Position numbers and translations under genes: made by a program. 64,000 nucleotides of DNA, from the NCBI GenBank assembly GCA_002162765.1, contig MAAR01000001.1:28693-92692 (forward strand). Reading direction: 5' to 3'. The DNA comes from Flavobacteriales bacterium 34_180_T64 (lineage in GTDB: Bacteria > Bacteroidota > Bacteroidia > Flavobacteriales > Flavobacteriaceae). Below, one piece after another: positions 1 through 11,453 of this stretch. Each line of letters starts with the position of its first letter. Positions within the stretch are counted from its first letter, which is position 1. Below the pieces are notes generated by a model. The model was not told where the DNA came from and did no database searches. It saw only the letters and a program-made list of their open reading frames with translations.

Positions 1-218
1 GAATTATTTGCAAAATCTTCTGTTGTTGCTACAAATACGTCCTCTTTTTCACTAGGCTCTTCTGCTTTTTTCTCAGCATCAATTTGCGCTTGCTTTGCTT
101 GTTCTTCCTCTGCTAACTCTTCCGGAGTTGGCTGGTTTTGGTAAAGCATGTATAATAAAATTCCAAAAATAAGGACGAATCCTATGATGGAGTTAAGGTC
201 AAATTTTTTGTCTTCCAT
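1..218 (-). CDS. yidC: Membrane protein insertase YidC, N-terminal part only
   Basis: The 72 visible codons read leftward and run off the window edge. The protein begins MEDKKFDLNSIIGFVLIFG, a short charged stretch followed by one membrane helix ending near YQNQP, which is the standard start of the Bacteroidota YidC. An Ala/Glu/Lys-rich linker follows and would lead into the large periplasmic domain, which lies outside the window. YidC inserts and folds inner-membrane proteins, alone or with SecYEG. It follows pyrG on the same strand, an arrangement I know from other flavobacteria. The 118-base spacer holds an inverted repeat. The identification rests on the first 72 residues only. Confidence 0.9.
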   Translation of the reverse strand, partial: MEDKKFDLNSIIGFVLIFGILLYMLYQNQPTPEELAEEEQAKQAQIDAEKKAEEPSEKEDVFVATTEDFANN

Positions 219-230
219 AGTTTAGATGAT

Positions 231-288
231 GTCATTCTGAATAAAATGAAGAATCTCAAATGAGATATTTCGCTCTGCTCAATATGAC
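231..288. repeat. Imperfect inverted repeat, 28-base arms (copy 1)
   Basis: Left arm 231-258 begins GTCATTCTGA and ends GAATCTCA; right arm 261-288 is its imperfect reverse complement, beginning TGAGATAT and ending ATATGAC, with a two-base loop. It lies between yidC and pyrG. The same arm sequence and arm length recur at 13184-13261. Both resemble the dispersed palindromic repeats common between genes in flavobacteria. It may fold in RNA, but there is no T-run, so I do not call it a terminator. Confidence 0.6.
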
Positions 289-336
289 AGTTTAATTTTT
301 ACATTACTTTTTGTATTAACAAAAAGCTATCCAATA

Positions 337-2019
<1,683 letters not shown>

Positions 2020-2082
2020 TTATTATTGAATTGTAAGAGATAATTAATTGATCATTTTTAAGGAATGATAATTTGTGAGTAA

Positions 2083-2346
2083 TCATCTAGGATAACGCAC
2101 ACGAATATTTCTGATTAATTCTTCCAAACCATTTAGTTTCAACTCATAAACTTGATTCAACATATCACCCAATTTGCCTTTTGGAAACCCTTTATTATGA
2201 TACCAAACGATATAATATTCTGGTAAATCAATGAGATATTTACCTTTATACTTCCCATAAGGCATTTTTGTATGTGCAAGTTTTATTAAAAATTCTTGAT
2301 TAGGCTGTATCAAATTAGTCTTTAGATTTATAGGCTTCAAGAGCAT
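2083..2346 (-). CDS. DUF3820 family protein
   Basis: This small protein (87 residues from the ATG) carries the DUF3820 signature: KMPYGKYKGKYLIDLPEYY, then a conserved GFPKGKLGDML and a C-terminal ELKLNGLEELI. The family's function is unknown; some members were named for a quorum-sensing link in proteobacteria. Its ATG at 2346 overlaps the DUF922 gene by 32 bases. A TTG at codon 12 (about 2313) would give a 76-residue product beginning just before IQPNQEF, which is nearer the usual family length and removes the overlap; I cannot decide between them. The motif resembles the C-terminal part of the exonuclease at 17400-18176. Confidence 0.8.
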   Translation of the reverse strand: MLLKPINLKTNLIQPNQEFLIKLAHTKMPYGKYKGKYLIDLPEYYIVWYHNKGFPKGKLGDMLNQVYELKLNGLEELIRNIRVRYPR

Positions 2347-2866
2347 TTAGTTCATTTTCTATATACCTGGTCCATTTTGCTTGCTGTTCTTTATGTATTG
2401 AATTATTACTTTCTCTGTCATACAAGTTTTGCATAGTGGATAGTTCAGTATTAATATTTTGATGTAATCCATCTAATATAGACTTAAGTGCATGATTAAC
2501 TTTTATCTGACTGATTTGTCTTCTAAATTTTCTAACATGCAATTCAGTGATATCAAAATGAAGTTGTTCATGTGCTAATATATAGGCATCGGCCTCTGAT
2601 TTATTATACCATGATTTATTCGGATAAAAATGTGCTTCTACGATAGTCGAAAAATCTACGATTCTAGAATCAGAACGACGCATTGAATATGAGAAAGTAA
2701 TCCCTGAAGCAGTAACAGCAACCGCATCCGTATTGGTTTTTGGTTCACCTCTAAAATTTTCCCAAGATAACTTATACGAATCACGCCAAGCTATGGTTTC
2801 TTCATTCGAATTAGGATTCAATAACAGAAACAGAAACAACGGAAAAATTAGTTTAAAGTGCATCAT
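2315..2866 (-). CDS. DUF922 domain protein, probable exported zinc-binding protein
   Basis: This 183-residue protein starts with a hydrophobic export signal (about residues 3-17). The mature part has the LSWENFRGEP opening typical of DUF922 and an HEQLHFDI sequence near residue 100, an HExxH metal site of metallopeptidase type. The family is described as a putative secreted Zn-dependent peptidase, but I know of no characterised member. The last third is rich in charged residues and probably helical. It lies in a leftward run between the LysM protein and DUF3820 genes and overlaps the latter. Confidence 0.75.
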   Translation of the reverse strand: MMHFKLIFPLFLFLLLNPNSNEETIAWRDSYKLSWENFRGEPKTNTDAVAVTASGITFSYSMRRSDSRIVDFSTIVEAHFYPNKSWYNKSEADAYILAHEQLHFDITELHVRKFRRQISQIKVNHALKSILDGLHQNINTELSTMQNLYDRESNNSIHKEQQAKWTRYIENELNALEAYKSKD

Positions 2867-2908
2867 TGTATTGAAAAACGAAAAAATCGCTTTAGTAGTA
2901 TCCCTAAG

Positions 2909-4819
2909 TTAGTGTTTTGCTTCCACTATAGTTAAATCAGCATATTTAACTACATAAACCGCTTCATTATAGAAACCACCAAACATTTTTTTTGAGTATC
3001 TAAATTTATTCTCAATATAGACTGTTTCTATATCACTACCTGAAGCTTTATAAAGATCATCACTAGTTGAAAGACGCAACAATAAATCTAAAGTTAAATC
3101 GAACCCTCTTACGGCATATTTATTTGGGTAAACACCATAAGTCCGTCTGTAATCCTTAATAAAATTAGAATTTATAGCTGCATTAAAGGTTTTATTAATT
3201 GAAGGGTAATGAAATTTTAAATTCGATAAATGATAATTTGAAACATTCTTCCCTTCGAAGGCTTTATTTTTATCAGTTGTCATTAAGACAATCTCTTGTT
3301 CATCACTTATTAAACTATTTAAACCACTTATAACTGTTGAAGCAAATCCCTCATTATTGGTTTCAAGAAACACAATATTTTTACCATTTTTAAACAGGTC
3401 TAATAAATCATCAGGTAAAATATAATACATGTCTTTTCCTTCATCATTTTTTCTTGAAAAAATTTGTTTGGCAGTTGGAAAAGCAGCTTTTAAACGATTA
3501 CTTTTTGATTTATGTTTTGAATCAGAAATGATAACAACATGTTTTTTCAAAGAATCAAGTTTGACAAAATCGACGATTGATGTTTCAAGCAAATCGCTAG
3601 AAGGCGTGGTTTGGAATACATTGCTGTAAAGATTCTTAGGTGTCGTAAATGGGGAAATAACAGGAACATTATCTCTTTTTAGCTCTAATGCCACCCGTTC
3701 TAGATTTGCAGGCATCAGCGGACCAATAACGGCGTCATACTCTGAAAAATCGTTAGCAGCAAGTAATTTAGTTACTTCTGATAAATGATCTCGTGTATCA
3801 AAAACTTTCAAATGTGATGAAATACCTAATTGTTTTGCCGAATCTAATGCCATTAATACTCCAGAATGAAAATCTAAGGATATTGATAAACGACTATCGA
3901 GTCGAATCGCATTTTTTGTTTCAGCTATAGAATCGACATCAATTCTATTTAAACGATAAGGCATCATTAACGCTAGACGTTTCGCTTTAAAATTGGTGAT
4001 TTTTGTTGCTAAATTCGAATGCGTTACGGCTTCATTACTAACAGTGGTATTAATTTCATTTGGAACTTTTAAAATCATACCTACTTTTAAACCACTAGCT
4101 TTCAATTCAGGATTTAGAGCTTCTAATTCTTCCTGTGAAAGACCGAGTTTGACCTTTAATCTATAAAACCCTTCTTTTGGTAATACCTCATAATAATTGT
4201 AGCTATCCTCAACAGGTTTCTCTTCATTATTTGCAATATTCGGTACAAAAACTGAATCACCTGGCTGAAGTACTTCATTCATATTCGGATTCAATTCAGA
4301 GAGTTCATCTATTGTAATTCCAAATTTATAAGCCACACGCCACTTCCCTTCTTTTGGTAATACGATGTATTTCTTTAAGGTATTATTTAAAGTTACTTTT
4401 GACACTATTGTTTTATATCGAGGAATTCTTAATTTATTACCTTTCTTTAAAGGCTCAGAATATAAAAACGTATTATACTTCTTTAACTCATCGATCTCAA
4501 TATTAAAATCTTTTGAAATGCTATATAGGGTTTCTTTACGTTTTACTTTATGCTTCTTATAGCCGATAACTTCTTTTGTTTCAGAAGTAACTTCTTGATT
4601 TTTTATTTTAGAATTTGGAATAATTAAAACCGTATTAACTGCTAACTTACTTTTGGCGTCCGGATTCAACGCATAAATATCAAAAGGAGTCACTAAGTAT
4701 TGTTTCGCAATGGATTCAATAGTTTCACCAGCTTTAACTTTATGTGTTTTAAAGCTTTGAGCATGAATACTTAGATTACAAGCGAATATTACGATTAAAA
4801 TAAAAACAAATTTCTTCAT
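2909..4819 (-). CDS. LysM-repeat protein with periplasmic ligand-binding-like domain
   Basis: A signal peptide (about residues 1-20, ending IHAQ) shows export. Four LysM-like repeats follow at about 23-69, 87-133, 148-193 and 206-253, each with the pattern of a GETL/EGxxR start and NP or YN in the middle; the first two are the most canonical. Residues from about 275 to the end look like a type 1 periplasmic binding fold of the amino-acid ABC-transporter kind (VIGPLMPANLERVA, VISPFTTPKN). Similar proteins sit beside guaA in related genomes. It probably binds peptidoglycan in the envelope; what the second domain binds is unknown. It ends 10 bases after the guaA stop region and is probably co-transcribed with guaA. 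Confidence 0.8.
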   Translation of the reverse strand: MKKFVFILIVIFACNLSIHAQSFKTHKVKAGETIESIAKQYLVTPFDIYALNPDAKSKLAVNTVLIIPNSKIKNQEVTSETKEVIGYKKHKVKRKETLYSISKDFNIEIDELKKYNTFLYSEPLKKGNKLRIPRYKTIVSKVTLNNTLKKYIVLPKEGKWRVAYKFGITIDELSELNPNMNEVLQPGDSVFVPNIANNEEKPVEDSYNYYEVLPKEGFYRLKVKLGLSQEELEALNPELKASGLKVGMILKVPNEINTTVSNEAVTHSNLATKITNFKAKRLALMMPYRLNRIDVDSIAETKNAIRLDSRLSISLDFHSGVLMALDSAKQLGISSHLKVFDTRDHLSEVTKLLAANDFSEYDAVIGPLMPANLERVALELKRDNVPVISPFTTPKNLYSNVFQTTPSSDLLETSIVDFVKLDSLKKHVVIISDSKHKSKSNRLKAAFPTAKQIFSRKNDEGKDMYYILPDDLLDLFKNGKNIVFLETNNEGFASTVISGLNSLISDEQEIVLMTTDKNKAFEGKNVSNYHLSNLKFHYPSINKTFNAAINSNFIKDYRRTYGVYPNKYAVRGFDLTLDLLLRLSTSDDLYKASGSDIETVYIENKFRYSKKMFGGFYNEAVYVVKYADLTIVEAKH

Positions 4820-4829
4820 ATATTATTAA

Positions 4830-6371
4830 TTATTCCCATTCAATAGTAGCTGGTGGTTTCGAGCTAATATCATATACTACTCTATTAACGCCTTTTACTT
4901 TATTTATTATTTCATTAGAGGTTTTTTGCAAAAACTCATAGGGTAAATTCACCCAATCAGCAGTCATTCCATCCGTACTTTCTACAGCTCTTAGCGCTAC
5001 ACATTTTTCATATGTACGTTCATCTCCCATAACTCCAACGCTATTTACTGGCAGCAAAATAGCACCCGCTTGCCATACGCTATCGTACAAATTCCATGAT
5101 TTTAGATTCTTTATAAAAATAGCATCCACTTCTTGTAATATACGTACATTTTCTTCGGTTAGATCTCCCAGAATACGTATGCCTAGTCCAGGACCAGGAA
5201 AAGGATGACGACCTAAAAGCTCTTTACTCATGTTCATAGAGGCTCCCACACGTCTCACTTCATCTTTAAAAATCATGCGAAGGGGTTCCACTATTTTCAA
5301 TTTCATATAATCTGGCAAACCACCAACATTATGATGACTTTTTATAGTTGCACTTGGACCTCCTGTTGCTGAAACACTTTCAATAACATCTGGATAAATT
5401 GTTCCTTGAGCCAACCATTTTACATCTTCAATGCGATGTGACTCGTCATCAAATACTTCTATAAAAACACGACCAATCGCTTTACGTTTAAGCTCGGGGT
5501 CGCTAATTCCTTTTAAGGCATCCAAAAAGCGTGCCGAAGCATCGACTCCTTTTACATTTAGACCCATTCCCTTATACTGCTCTAAAACTTCAGGAAATTC
5601 ATTTTTACGTAATAAGCCGTTATTTACAAAAATGCAATATAGATTTTTACCAATAGCTTTATGAAGCAGGACCGCTGCAACTGAAGAATCAACACCTCCA
5701 GACAAGCCTAATACAACTTTATCATTACCTAATTTAGCTTTTAAATCAGCAACCGTTTCTTCTACAAATGAATCTGGCGTCCAATCCTGATTCACTTGTG
5801 CAATATGCACTAAGAAGTTTTCTAATAGTTGTTTTCCATCAGTAGAATGATAAACTTCAGGGTGAAATTGAATGGCATACGTTTGTTCACCTTCAATTTT
5901 ATATGCTGCATTTTCGACATCATGCGTACTTGCTAATAAAACACCGTTTGTTGGTAAGTCTTTAATGGTATCACTATGACTCATCCAAACTTGGCTTCCT
6001 TCAACTATATTATTAAAAAAGGCTTCATTTTCTTTGACATAGGACAGGTTTGCTCGTCCATACTCTCTGGTATTAGATGGCGCTACTTTACCTCCTGAAA
6101 AATGAGCTAAATACTGGGCACCATAGCAAACGGCTAGCATTGGTTTTTTTCCTCTTATTTGTGATAAATCTGGATGCGGAGCGTCATCGCCTCTAACAGA
6201 AAATGGACTTCCCGAAAGAATTACCGCTTTAAAACCATCAATATCACTAGGAATTTTGTTGTAGGGATGAATCTCACAATAAATGTTGAGTTCCCGAACT
6301 CGTCGCGCAATAAGCTGTGTATATTGCGACCCGAAATCTAAAATAAGTACGTTGTTGTGTTGCATGTGCAA
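4830..6371 (-). CDS. guaA: GMP synthase (glutamine-hydrolysing)
   Basis: The 513-residue enzyme converts XMP to GMP using ATP and glutamine. The class I amidotransferase domain (about 1-200) has the nucleophile in MLAVCYGAQ (Cys82) and the FHPEVYHS His/Glu pair. The ATP-pyrophosphatase domain starts with [13 protein letters not shown], and the dimerisation domain ends with the conserved IEWE at the C terminus. The annotated start reads MHM; the third codon, also ATG (6365), is the likelier start because homologues begin just before the [11 protein letters not shown] strand. It lies 43 bases after the decarboxylase gene, probably in one transcript with the LysM gene. Confidence 0.98.
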   Translation of the reverse strand: MHMQHNNVLILDFGSQYTQLIARRVRELNIYCEIHPYNKIPSDIDGFKAVILSGSPFSVRGDDAPHPDLSQIRGKKPMLAVCYGAQYLAHFSGGKVAPSNTREYGRANLSYVKENEAFFNNIVEGSQVWMSHSDTIKDLPTNGVLLASTHDVENAAYKIEGEQTYAIQFHPEVYHSTDGKQLLENFLVHIAQVNQDWTPDSFVEETVADLKAKLGNDKVVLGLSGGVDSSVAAVLLHKAIGKNLYCIFVNNGLLRKNEFPEVLEQYKGMGLNVKGVDASARFLDALKGISDPELKRKAIGRVFIEVFDDESHRIEDVKWLAQGTIYPDVIESVSATGGPSATIKSHHNVGGLPDYMKLKIVEPLRMIFKDEVRRVGASMNMSKELLGRHPFPGPGLGIRILGDLTEENVRILQEVDAIFIKNLKSWNLYDSVWQAGAILLPVNSVGVMGDERTYEKCVALRAVESTDGMTADWVNLPYEFLQKTSNEIINKVKGVNRVVYDISSKPPATIEWE

Positions 6372-6414
6372 AAGTAATATTTAATGCTAAAATTGCATTC
6401 TATTATTTAAAAAA

Positions 6415-7785
6415 TTATGCCATTGAATCCAAAATCATTTGGATATCATTTTCGGTAGTATCTGGATTGATAAAACAGAAGCGCGATACGGTTTCAAATG
6501 CGTCGCCATTCTTCCATTTGGTTGGTGTTACCAGGGCAAATCCTTTTTTATGATTCTCATAAGTCCAGTGCGTATAATCGCTAGGTTCCCAACCAATTCG
6601 TCTATATAAGACACAGGACAGGCTAGGTTCACGAACTAATTCAACCATAGGGTTCTCTTCAATCATCCGTCCGGCAATTTGAGCCAATTCAAGACCTCTT
6701 TCGACGGCCTCTTTATAACGATCGGTTCCATGCGTTGCTAGAGAGAACCAAAGCGGTAATCCTCTAACGCGACGCGTCAATTGAATTTGATAATCGGTGG
6801 GATTAAATCCGTGAGCGCCTTCATCCTTAAAGATATCTAAATAGGAGCCTTGTTGCGAATGCGCTTGTTTTGCCAACTCCGGGTTTTTATAAATTACGGC
6901 ACCGCAATCATAGGGTGAAAACATCCACTTATGTGGATCGATTGTAATGCTATCGGCCTGTTCTATACCATTGAATAAATGGCGAACCGAATCGGCTGCC
7001 AAAGCACCACCTCCATAAGCAGCATCTACATGACACCATAACTTCTCTTTCTGACATATTTCGGCAATTCCTTCCAGATCATCAATGATTCCAGCGTTTG
7101 TTGTGCCACCTGTAGCCACTACAGCAAACAAACACTTGCGTTGATGCTCAGTAAGTGTGGCAATGGTTTTTTGTAAATCTTCGCCAGTTAAACGCTCTTC
7201 GGAATCCACTAATAAAATGTCAACATCGGCTACTTTTGCCATTGCTTTAATTGAGGAATGTGCTCCTATAGAAGTAATAATTAGGCCTTTCTCCCTTTTA
7301 TTGGAATCATCCCGTCTCCAATATTCTCTTGCCGTTACGATTGCCGATAAATTAGCAGCAGTTCCACCACTTGTAAACACACCAAATGCACCTTCAGGCA
7401 ATCCGGTTAAAGACACAATCCATTTCATGGCTTCATTTTCACAAAAAATACCTCCTGCACCTTCCATCCAATAGGCGCCGTGAATGCTTGAAGCAGAGGT
7501 TACCAAATCGAACATAATGGCTGCTCTGGTAGGAGAAGCAGGTACAAATGCTAAGTTTCTAGGGTGGTCAACTGGGACATTAGCGTTTGCTAAATGTTCT
7601 TTCCATAAATTAAATGCATATTCACCTCCAACCCCTTTTTCAGTAACTGTTTCACCCACTAAAGCTTTTAACTCTTCAGTTTTTTTCGGTTTCCCAATCT
7701 CATGCTCCGTAGCTGAGATTCTTCCAATAGCATATTTCATGACATCTAATGTCATTTCAATAAGTTCTATATCTATTTTATGCAT
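6415..7785 (-). CDS. PLP-dependent group II decarboxylase family enzyme
   Basis: The 456-residue protein belongs to the pyridoxal-phosphate amino-acid decarboxylase family (aromatic amino acid, glutamate and aspartate decarboxylases). The cofactor lysine lies in SITIDPHKWMF near residue 285, with HVDAAYGGG about 35 residues before it holding the ring-stacking Asp/Ala pair, and FTSGGTAANLSA near residue 135 binding the phosphate. The substrate cannot be read from the sequence; L-2,4-diaminobutyrate, tyrosine and aspartate are all possible. It starts four bases downstream of the bshC stop, so the two are almost certainly co-transcribed. Confidence 0.88.
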   Translation of the reverse strand: MHKIDIELIEMTLDVMKYAIGRISATEHEIGKPKKTEELKALVGETVTEKGVGGEYAFNLWKEHLANANVPVDHPRNLAFVPASPTRAAIMFDLVTSASSIHGAYWMEGAGGIFCENEAMKWIVSLTGLPEGAFGVFTSGGTAANLSAIVTAREYWRRDDSNKREKGLIITSIGAHSSIKAMAKVADVDILLVDSEERLTGEDLQKTIATLTEHQRKCLFAVVATGGTTNAGIIDDLEGIAEICQKEKLWCHVDAAYGGGALAADSVRHLFNGIEQADSITIDPHKWMFSPYDCGAVIYKNPELAKQAHSQQGSYLDIFKDEGAHGFNPTDYQIQLTRRVRGLPLWFSLATHGTDRYKEAVERGLELAQIAGRMIEENPMVELVREPSLSCVLYRRIGWEPSDYTHWTYENHKKGFALVTPTKWKNGDAFETVSRFCFINPDTTENDIQMILDSMA

Positions 7786-7788
7786 TTT

Positions 7789-9396
7789 CTAGTCCAGATT
7801 TAGTATTAAAAATTCACTTTTTAATGGTTGTAAATTTAATACTAACTGTTGAATAAATCGGTCTCCGTACTCCAAATAAAACTCAGAAAAATTAGTTTGT
7901 CTTTCCTGTAGACTTTGATTAGGAAATAGCGCATTCTGAAGTTCAATAATTCTTTTGAGAATATCTTTTAATTTTCTCTTTTGTGCATTTAGTAATCGTT
8001 TTTCTAAATGCTCCAATCCATTAAATTGCTTCTTTTCTTGAGCCCCAACCGCTCCAACGAATGATTTATCTGTTTGTTTTGCAAGTTCATACAACTCCTT
8101 GAACTGTTGCTTTAAGTGCAATTTTTGAGAAGAAAAATCGATATTTATTTTCGATATTTCCTTAGTGACTTTTGTTTCAAGATCAATTTGCTTCAGAAAC
8201 AGATCTTTAAAAGTCAGGTTTAGCTTTTGAAGTTTTTCATTTTGCTTACGTGTTGTTAATACGGCAGAATTTCTAAGTAACAACATTGGAAATGGAATGT
8301 TTTGCGCTTCAAAATTGGTTTTCAATTGTAGCCAATACGCAATTTCACCACCACCTCCAATATAACATAGGTTAGGCAAAATCACTTCTTGATATAACGG
8401 TCGCATAATTACATTTGGAGAGAATCGTTCTGGAAAGCTAGACACTTCATCCAGAATCTCACTTTTGCTCCATTTTATTTGGGTGTTATTTACGAAATAT
8501 TCACCTTCAATTTCTACGATACGCTCTCGTAAATCCTTAGTGATATAAAATAAATTGATTTCTCTGGGATTGACCTGGATCTTATAGTTTCCATCTAAGT
8601 CATTTAATTTAGAATTCGTTTCTGTCACTAACTCAAAAGCTTCTTGATCTGTAATCTCCTTTTGAATAAAAGGGATAAACATTTGCTTTAAATTTGTATC
8701 ATTTCCATCAACAATCACTAAACCATACTTTGAAAATAATGCATTCACTAAATAGCGCATGGCATCTGTAAGCGTATCATGATTTAAGTATGCATTTTTG
8801 AATAAATCTCTTAACTCATTAGCGTTTTGACTGTTGTCCATTTCACTGGCAATAACTCTAAATACGTCATTAAAACCGTTCAAATCAAGTTCTCCAACGG
8901 CACCTGAAGCTTCTTTATTCCAACTGATTTTCTTTCCTTTAAAATTAAAAAAGTTGATTTCTTCAAAATCATGATCCTCTGTTGCCATCCAATACACAGG
9001 CACAAAATTATTATTAGGATATTGCTCTTTTAGAGTTTTACAAAGATTGATTGTAGAAACTATTTTATAGAAAAAATAGAGTGGCCCTGTAAATACATTT
9101 AGCTGATGACCCGTAGTAATTGTAAATGTTTTTTCGTTAGAAAGCAAGTCTATATTTGAAATTGTTAGATCAGATACTTGTTCTACATTTTGGTACTGAT
9201 TCTTAAGAGCATTAACCAAAACAACTCTCGATTGGGTATCAAAAGACTTTGCTTTTTCATCAATCTGAGATTCAAAATTATTGAGTTTTGGAAACCTATT
9301 ATAGAATGGTTTAAGGTCTGGGGTTTCATCTAAATAATCACAAATTAAAGATGAAAAATAATTAGTTTCTCTAAACGAAATACAGTCTGATGGCAT
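7789..9396 (-). CDS. bshC: Bacillithiol biosynthesis cysteine-adding enzyme BshC
   Basis: This 535-residue protein matches BshC, which joins cysteine to glucosaminyl-malate in the last step of bacillithiol synthesis. The nucleotide-fold core shows TTGHQLNVFTGPLYFFYK near residue 95 and VYWMATEDHDFEE about 40 residues on; a helical coiled-coil arm rich in Lys and Glu runs from about 385 to 490, before a short C-terminal tail. Length fits the family. bshA and bshB are not in this window. The gene is first in the leftward operon and is divergent from miaE; a TATCTTTA box lies 25 bases upstream. Confidence 0.93.
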   Translation of the reverse strand: MPSDCISFRETNYFSSLICDYLDETPDLKPFYNRFPKLNNFESQIDEKAKSFDTQSRVVLVNALKNQYQNVEQVSDLTISNIDLLSNEKTFTITTGHQLNVFTGPLYFFYKIVSTINLCKTLKEQYPNNNFVPVYWMATEDHDFEEINFFNFKGKKISWNKEASGAVGELDLNGFNDVFRVIASEMDNSQNANELRDLFKNAYLNHDTLTDAMRYLVNALFSKYGLVIVDGNDTNLKQMFIPFIQKEITDQEAFELVTETNSKLNDLDGNYKIQVNPREINLFYITKDLRERIVEIEGEYFVNNTQIKWSKSEILDEVSSFPERFSPNVIMRPLYQEVILPNLCYIGGGGEIAYWLQLKTNFEAQNIPFPMLLLRNSAVLTTRKQNEKLQKLNLTFKDLFLKQIDLETKVTKEISKINIDFSSQKLHLKQQFKELYELAKQTDKSFVGAVGAQEKKQFNGLEHLEKRLLNAQKRKLKDILKRIIELQNALFPNQSLQERQTNFSEFYLEYGDRFIQQLVLNLQPLKSEFLILNLD

Positions 9397-9420
9397 AAAT
9401 ATCCTTTGCTTTTAAAGGCA

Positions 9421-9428
9421 TAAAGATA
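9421..9428 (-). promoter_or_regulatory. Candidate -7 box TATCTTTA for bshC
   Basis: On the minus strand the bases read TATCTTTA, seven of eight matches to TAnnTTTG, 24 bases before the bshC ATG. It lies in the 113-base divergent region shared with miaE. Confidence 0.35.
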
Positions 9429-9509
9429 CACTTTATAGTCTTAAAATTAACCTAAATTATGGGATGTGAATACCAAACAAGAATACGTATCTTTACTAAA
9501 AAATTAACT

Positions 9510-10091
9510 ATGCTTGGTTTAAAATTAGCGACAGATCCTCGTTGGGCAACAATTGCAGAAAGTAATATTGAAGAAATATTGACAGATCATGCATGGTGTG
9601 AGCAAAAAGCTGCCACAAATGCCATTACAATTATAACACTTAACTCAGAGCATACAGATTTGGTCACTGATTTATTGATTTTGGCCCAAGAAGAATTACA
9701 GCATTTTGAAATGGTGCATAATATTATTAAGGCACGTGGTTATAAACTCGGACGAGAACGTAAGGACAGTTATGTGAATGAGCTTTTCAAGTTTATTATT
9801 AAAGGTGGTAATCGTCAACAGAGTTTTATTGATCGCCTTTTGTTTTCAGCAATGATAGAAGCGCGAAGTTGTGAACGTTTTAAGTTATTATCAGAACGAA
9901 TAAAAGACTCTGAATTATCTAAATTCTATCACGATTTGATGATAAGTGAAGCAGGTCATTATACAACTTTCATTGGTTTTGCAAGAAAATATGGTAAAGA
10001 CATAAATGTTGACAAACGCTGGAAGGAGTTAATAGAATTTGAAGGAGATATAATTAAAAGCTATGGCAAGTCTGAAACTATACATGGTTAA
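9510..10091 (+). CDS. miaE: tRNA-(ms2io6A)-hydroxylase family protein MiaE
   Basis: MiaE is a ferritin-like four-helix di-iron enzyme that hydroxylates the isopentenyl group of the modified adenosine at tRNA position 37. The iron-binding ExxH pairs are visible as QEELQHFEM and SEAGHYTTF, with EARSCERF between them. I place the start at ATG 9510 (MLGLKLATDPRW), giving 193 residues as in homologues. An upstream in-frame ATG at 9459 would add 17 residues that look unlike the family, and a promoter-like TATCTTTA (9488-9495) lies inside that extension. It is convergent with rimO, with only three bases between the stops. Confidence 0.88.
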   Translation: MLGLKLATDPRWATIAESNIEEILTDHAWCEQKAATNAITIITLNSEHTDLVTDLLILAQEELQHFEMVHNIIKARGYKLGRERKDSYVNELFKFIIKGGNRQQSFIDRLLFSAMIEARSCERFKLLSERIKDSELSKFYHDLMISEAGHYTTFIGFARKYGKDINVDKRWKELIEFEGDIIKSYGKSETIHG

Positions 10092-10094
10092 CAT

Positions 10095-11399
10095 CTAATT
10101 TACAACTTCAGCATACAAGTCGAAATCTTCAGCTTCAATAACTTTCACATTCGCAAACTCACCTGTTTTTAAGTAGGTAGCCGTGGCATCAATTAGCACT
10201 TCATTATCTACATCAGGCGAATCATATTCTGTTCGTCCTACAAAGTAATTACCTTCTTTTCTATCAATAACCACTTTAAATTCTTTTCCAATTTTTTGTT
10301 GATTGAGTTCCCATGAAATTTGAGACTGAATTTCCATAATTTCATTAGCGCGTTGCATCTTAACGTCTTCAGGAACATCATCTTCAAGATTATAAGCATG
10401 GGTATTTTCTTCATGCGAATACGTAAAACAACCCAAACGTTCAAAACGCATGTCTTTAACCCAATTTTTTAAAGTTTGATAATCTTCTTCAGTTTCACCT
10501 GGATACCCAACAATTAAAGTTGTTCTAATTGTCATATCAGGAACAGCTTTTCTAAATTCCTTCAGGAGTTTAGTTGTTTTTTCTTTTGTTGTTCCACGAC
10601 GCATACTTTTAAGAATAGCATCCGAAATATGTTGTAATGGAATATCAAGATAATTACAAATCTTAGGTTCCTTATTCATTATATCTAATACATCCATCGG
10701 AAATCCTGTTGGAAAAGCGTAATGTAATCTAATCCATTCAATACCTTCAACTTTAACCAAGGCTTCAAGTAATTCGGCAAGGTTTCGTTTTTTATAAAGA
10801 TCTAAACCATAATAGGTTAAATCTTGAGCAATTAGAATGAGTTCTTTAACACCCTTGGCTGCTAATTTTTCAGCTTCAATTACGACTTCTTCTATAGGTG
10901 TAGATTTGTGTTTTCCACGCATTAATGGAATTGCACAAAAACTACATGGTCTATCACAACCTTCAGCTATTTTGAGATAGGCATAATTTTTTGGAGTAGT
11001 TGTTAAGCGTTCACCAATAAGTTCATGCTTATAATCTGCGCCTAAAGCTTTTAACAAAGCAGGTAGCTCTGTGGTACCGAAATATTCATCAACATTTGGA
11101 ATTTCTTTTTGAAGGTCTGGTTTGTAGCGCTCACTTAAACAACCTGTGACAAACACTTTATCGACATCACCAGCTTCTTTCTTTTGCATGAACTCTAAAA
11201 TAGTATTCACACTTTCCTCCTTTGCATTATTAATAAAACCACAGGTATTAATAACAACGACATTGCCTTCTTCTTCATGAACAACCTCTTTCCCATTAGC
11301 TTTTAACTGCCCCATTAACACCTCACTATCGTAAACATTCTTACTACAGCCAAGGGTTACTACATTGATTTTGTTCTTTTTAAGTGTTTTTGTTCTCAT
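10095..11399 (-). CDS. rimO: Ribosomal protein S12 methylthiotransferase RimO
   Basis: RimO is a radical-SAM enzyme that adds a methylthio group to an aspartate of ribosomal protein S12. The N-terminal UPF0004 domain starts VVTLGCSKNVYDSEVL. The radical-SAM cluster cysteines are in CDRPCSFCAIPLMRGKH, a CxxxCxxC pattern. A C-terminal TRAM domain (last 65 residues) ends the 434-residue protein. I chose ATG 11399: an upstream in-frame TTG at 11420 overlaps the promoter box TATCTTTG (11418-11425), so translation from there is unlikely. Confidence 0.96.
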   Translation of the reverse strand: MRTKTLKKNKINVVTLGCSKNVYDSEVLMGQLKANGKEVVHEEEGNVVVINTCGFINNAKEESVNTILEFMQKKEAGDVDKVFVTGCLSERYKPDLQKEIPNVDEYFGTTELPALLKALGADYKHELIGERLTTTPKNYAYLKIAEGCDRPCSFCAIPLMRGKHKSTPIEEVVIEAEKLAAKGVKELILIAQDLTYYGLDLYKKRNLAELLEALVKVEGIEWIRLHYAFPTGFPMDVLDIMNKEPKICNYLDIPLQHISDAILKSMRRGTTKEKTTKLLKEFRKAVPDMTIRTTLIVGYPGETEEDYQTLKNWVKDMRFERLGCFTYSHEENTHAYNLEDDVPEDVKMQRANEIMEIQSQISWELNQQKIGKEFKVVIDRKEGNYFVGRTEYDSPDVDNEVLIDATATYLKTGEFANVKVIEAEDFDLYAEVVN

Positions 11400-11417
11400 G
11401 CTACAAATTTCAGAATG

Positions 11418-11425
11418 CAAAGATA
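11418..11425 (-). promoter_or_regulatory. -7 box TATCTTTG for rimO
   Basis: Read on the minus strand the bases are TATCTTTG followed by C, a complete TAnnTTTG match, 19 bases before the rimO ATG at 11399. It overlaps the upstream TTG codon and so decides the start of rimO. A -33 TTTG at the usual distance is not obvious. Confidence 0.6.
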
Positions 11426-11453
11426 CAATCTAAAAGCTTTGTTTAGAGTATAT

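Noticed and set aside
9459..9509. Upstream start for miaE
   Set aside because: The additional 17 residues are not family-like and contain a promoter-like TATCTTTA; the ATG at 9510 matches the family start.
11400..11420. TTG start for rimO at 11420
   Set aside because: The codon lies within the TATCTTTG promoter box, so it would not be in the message.
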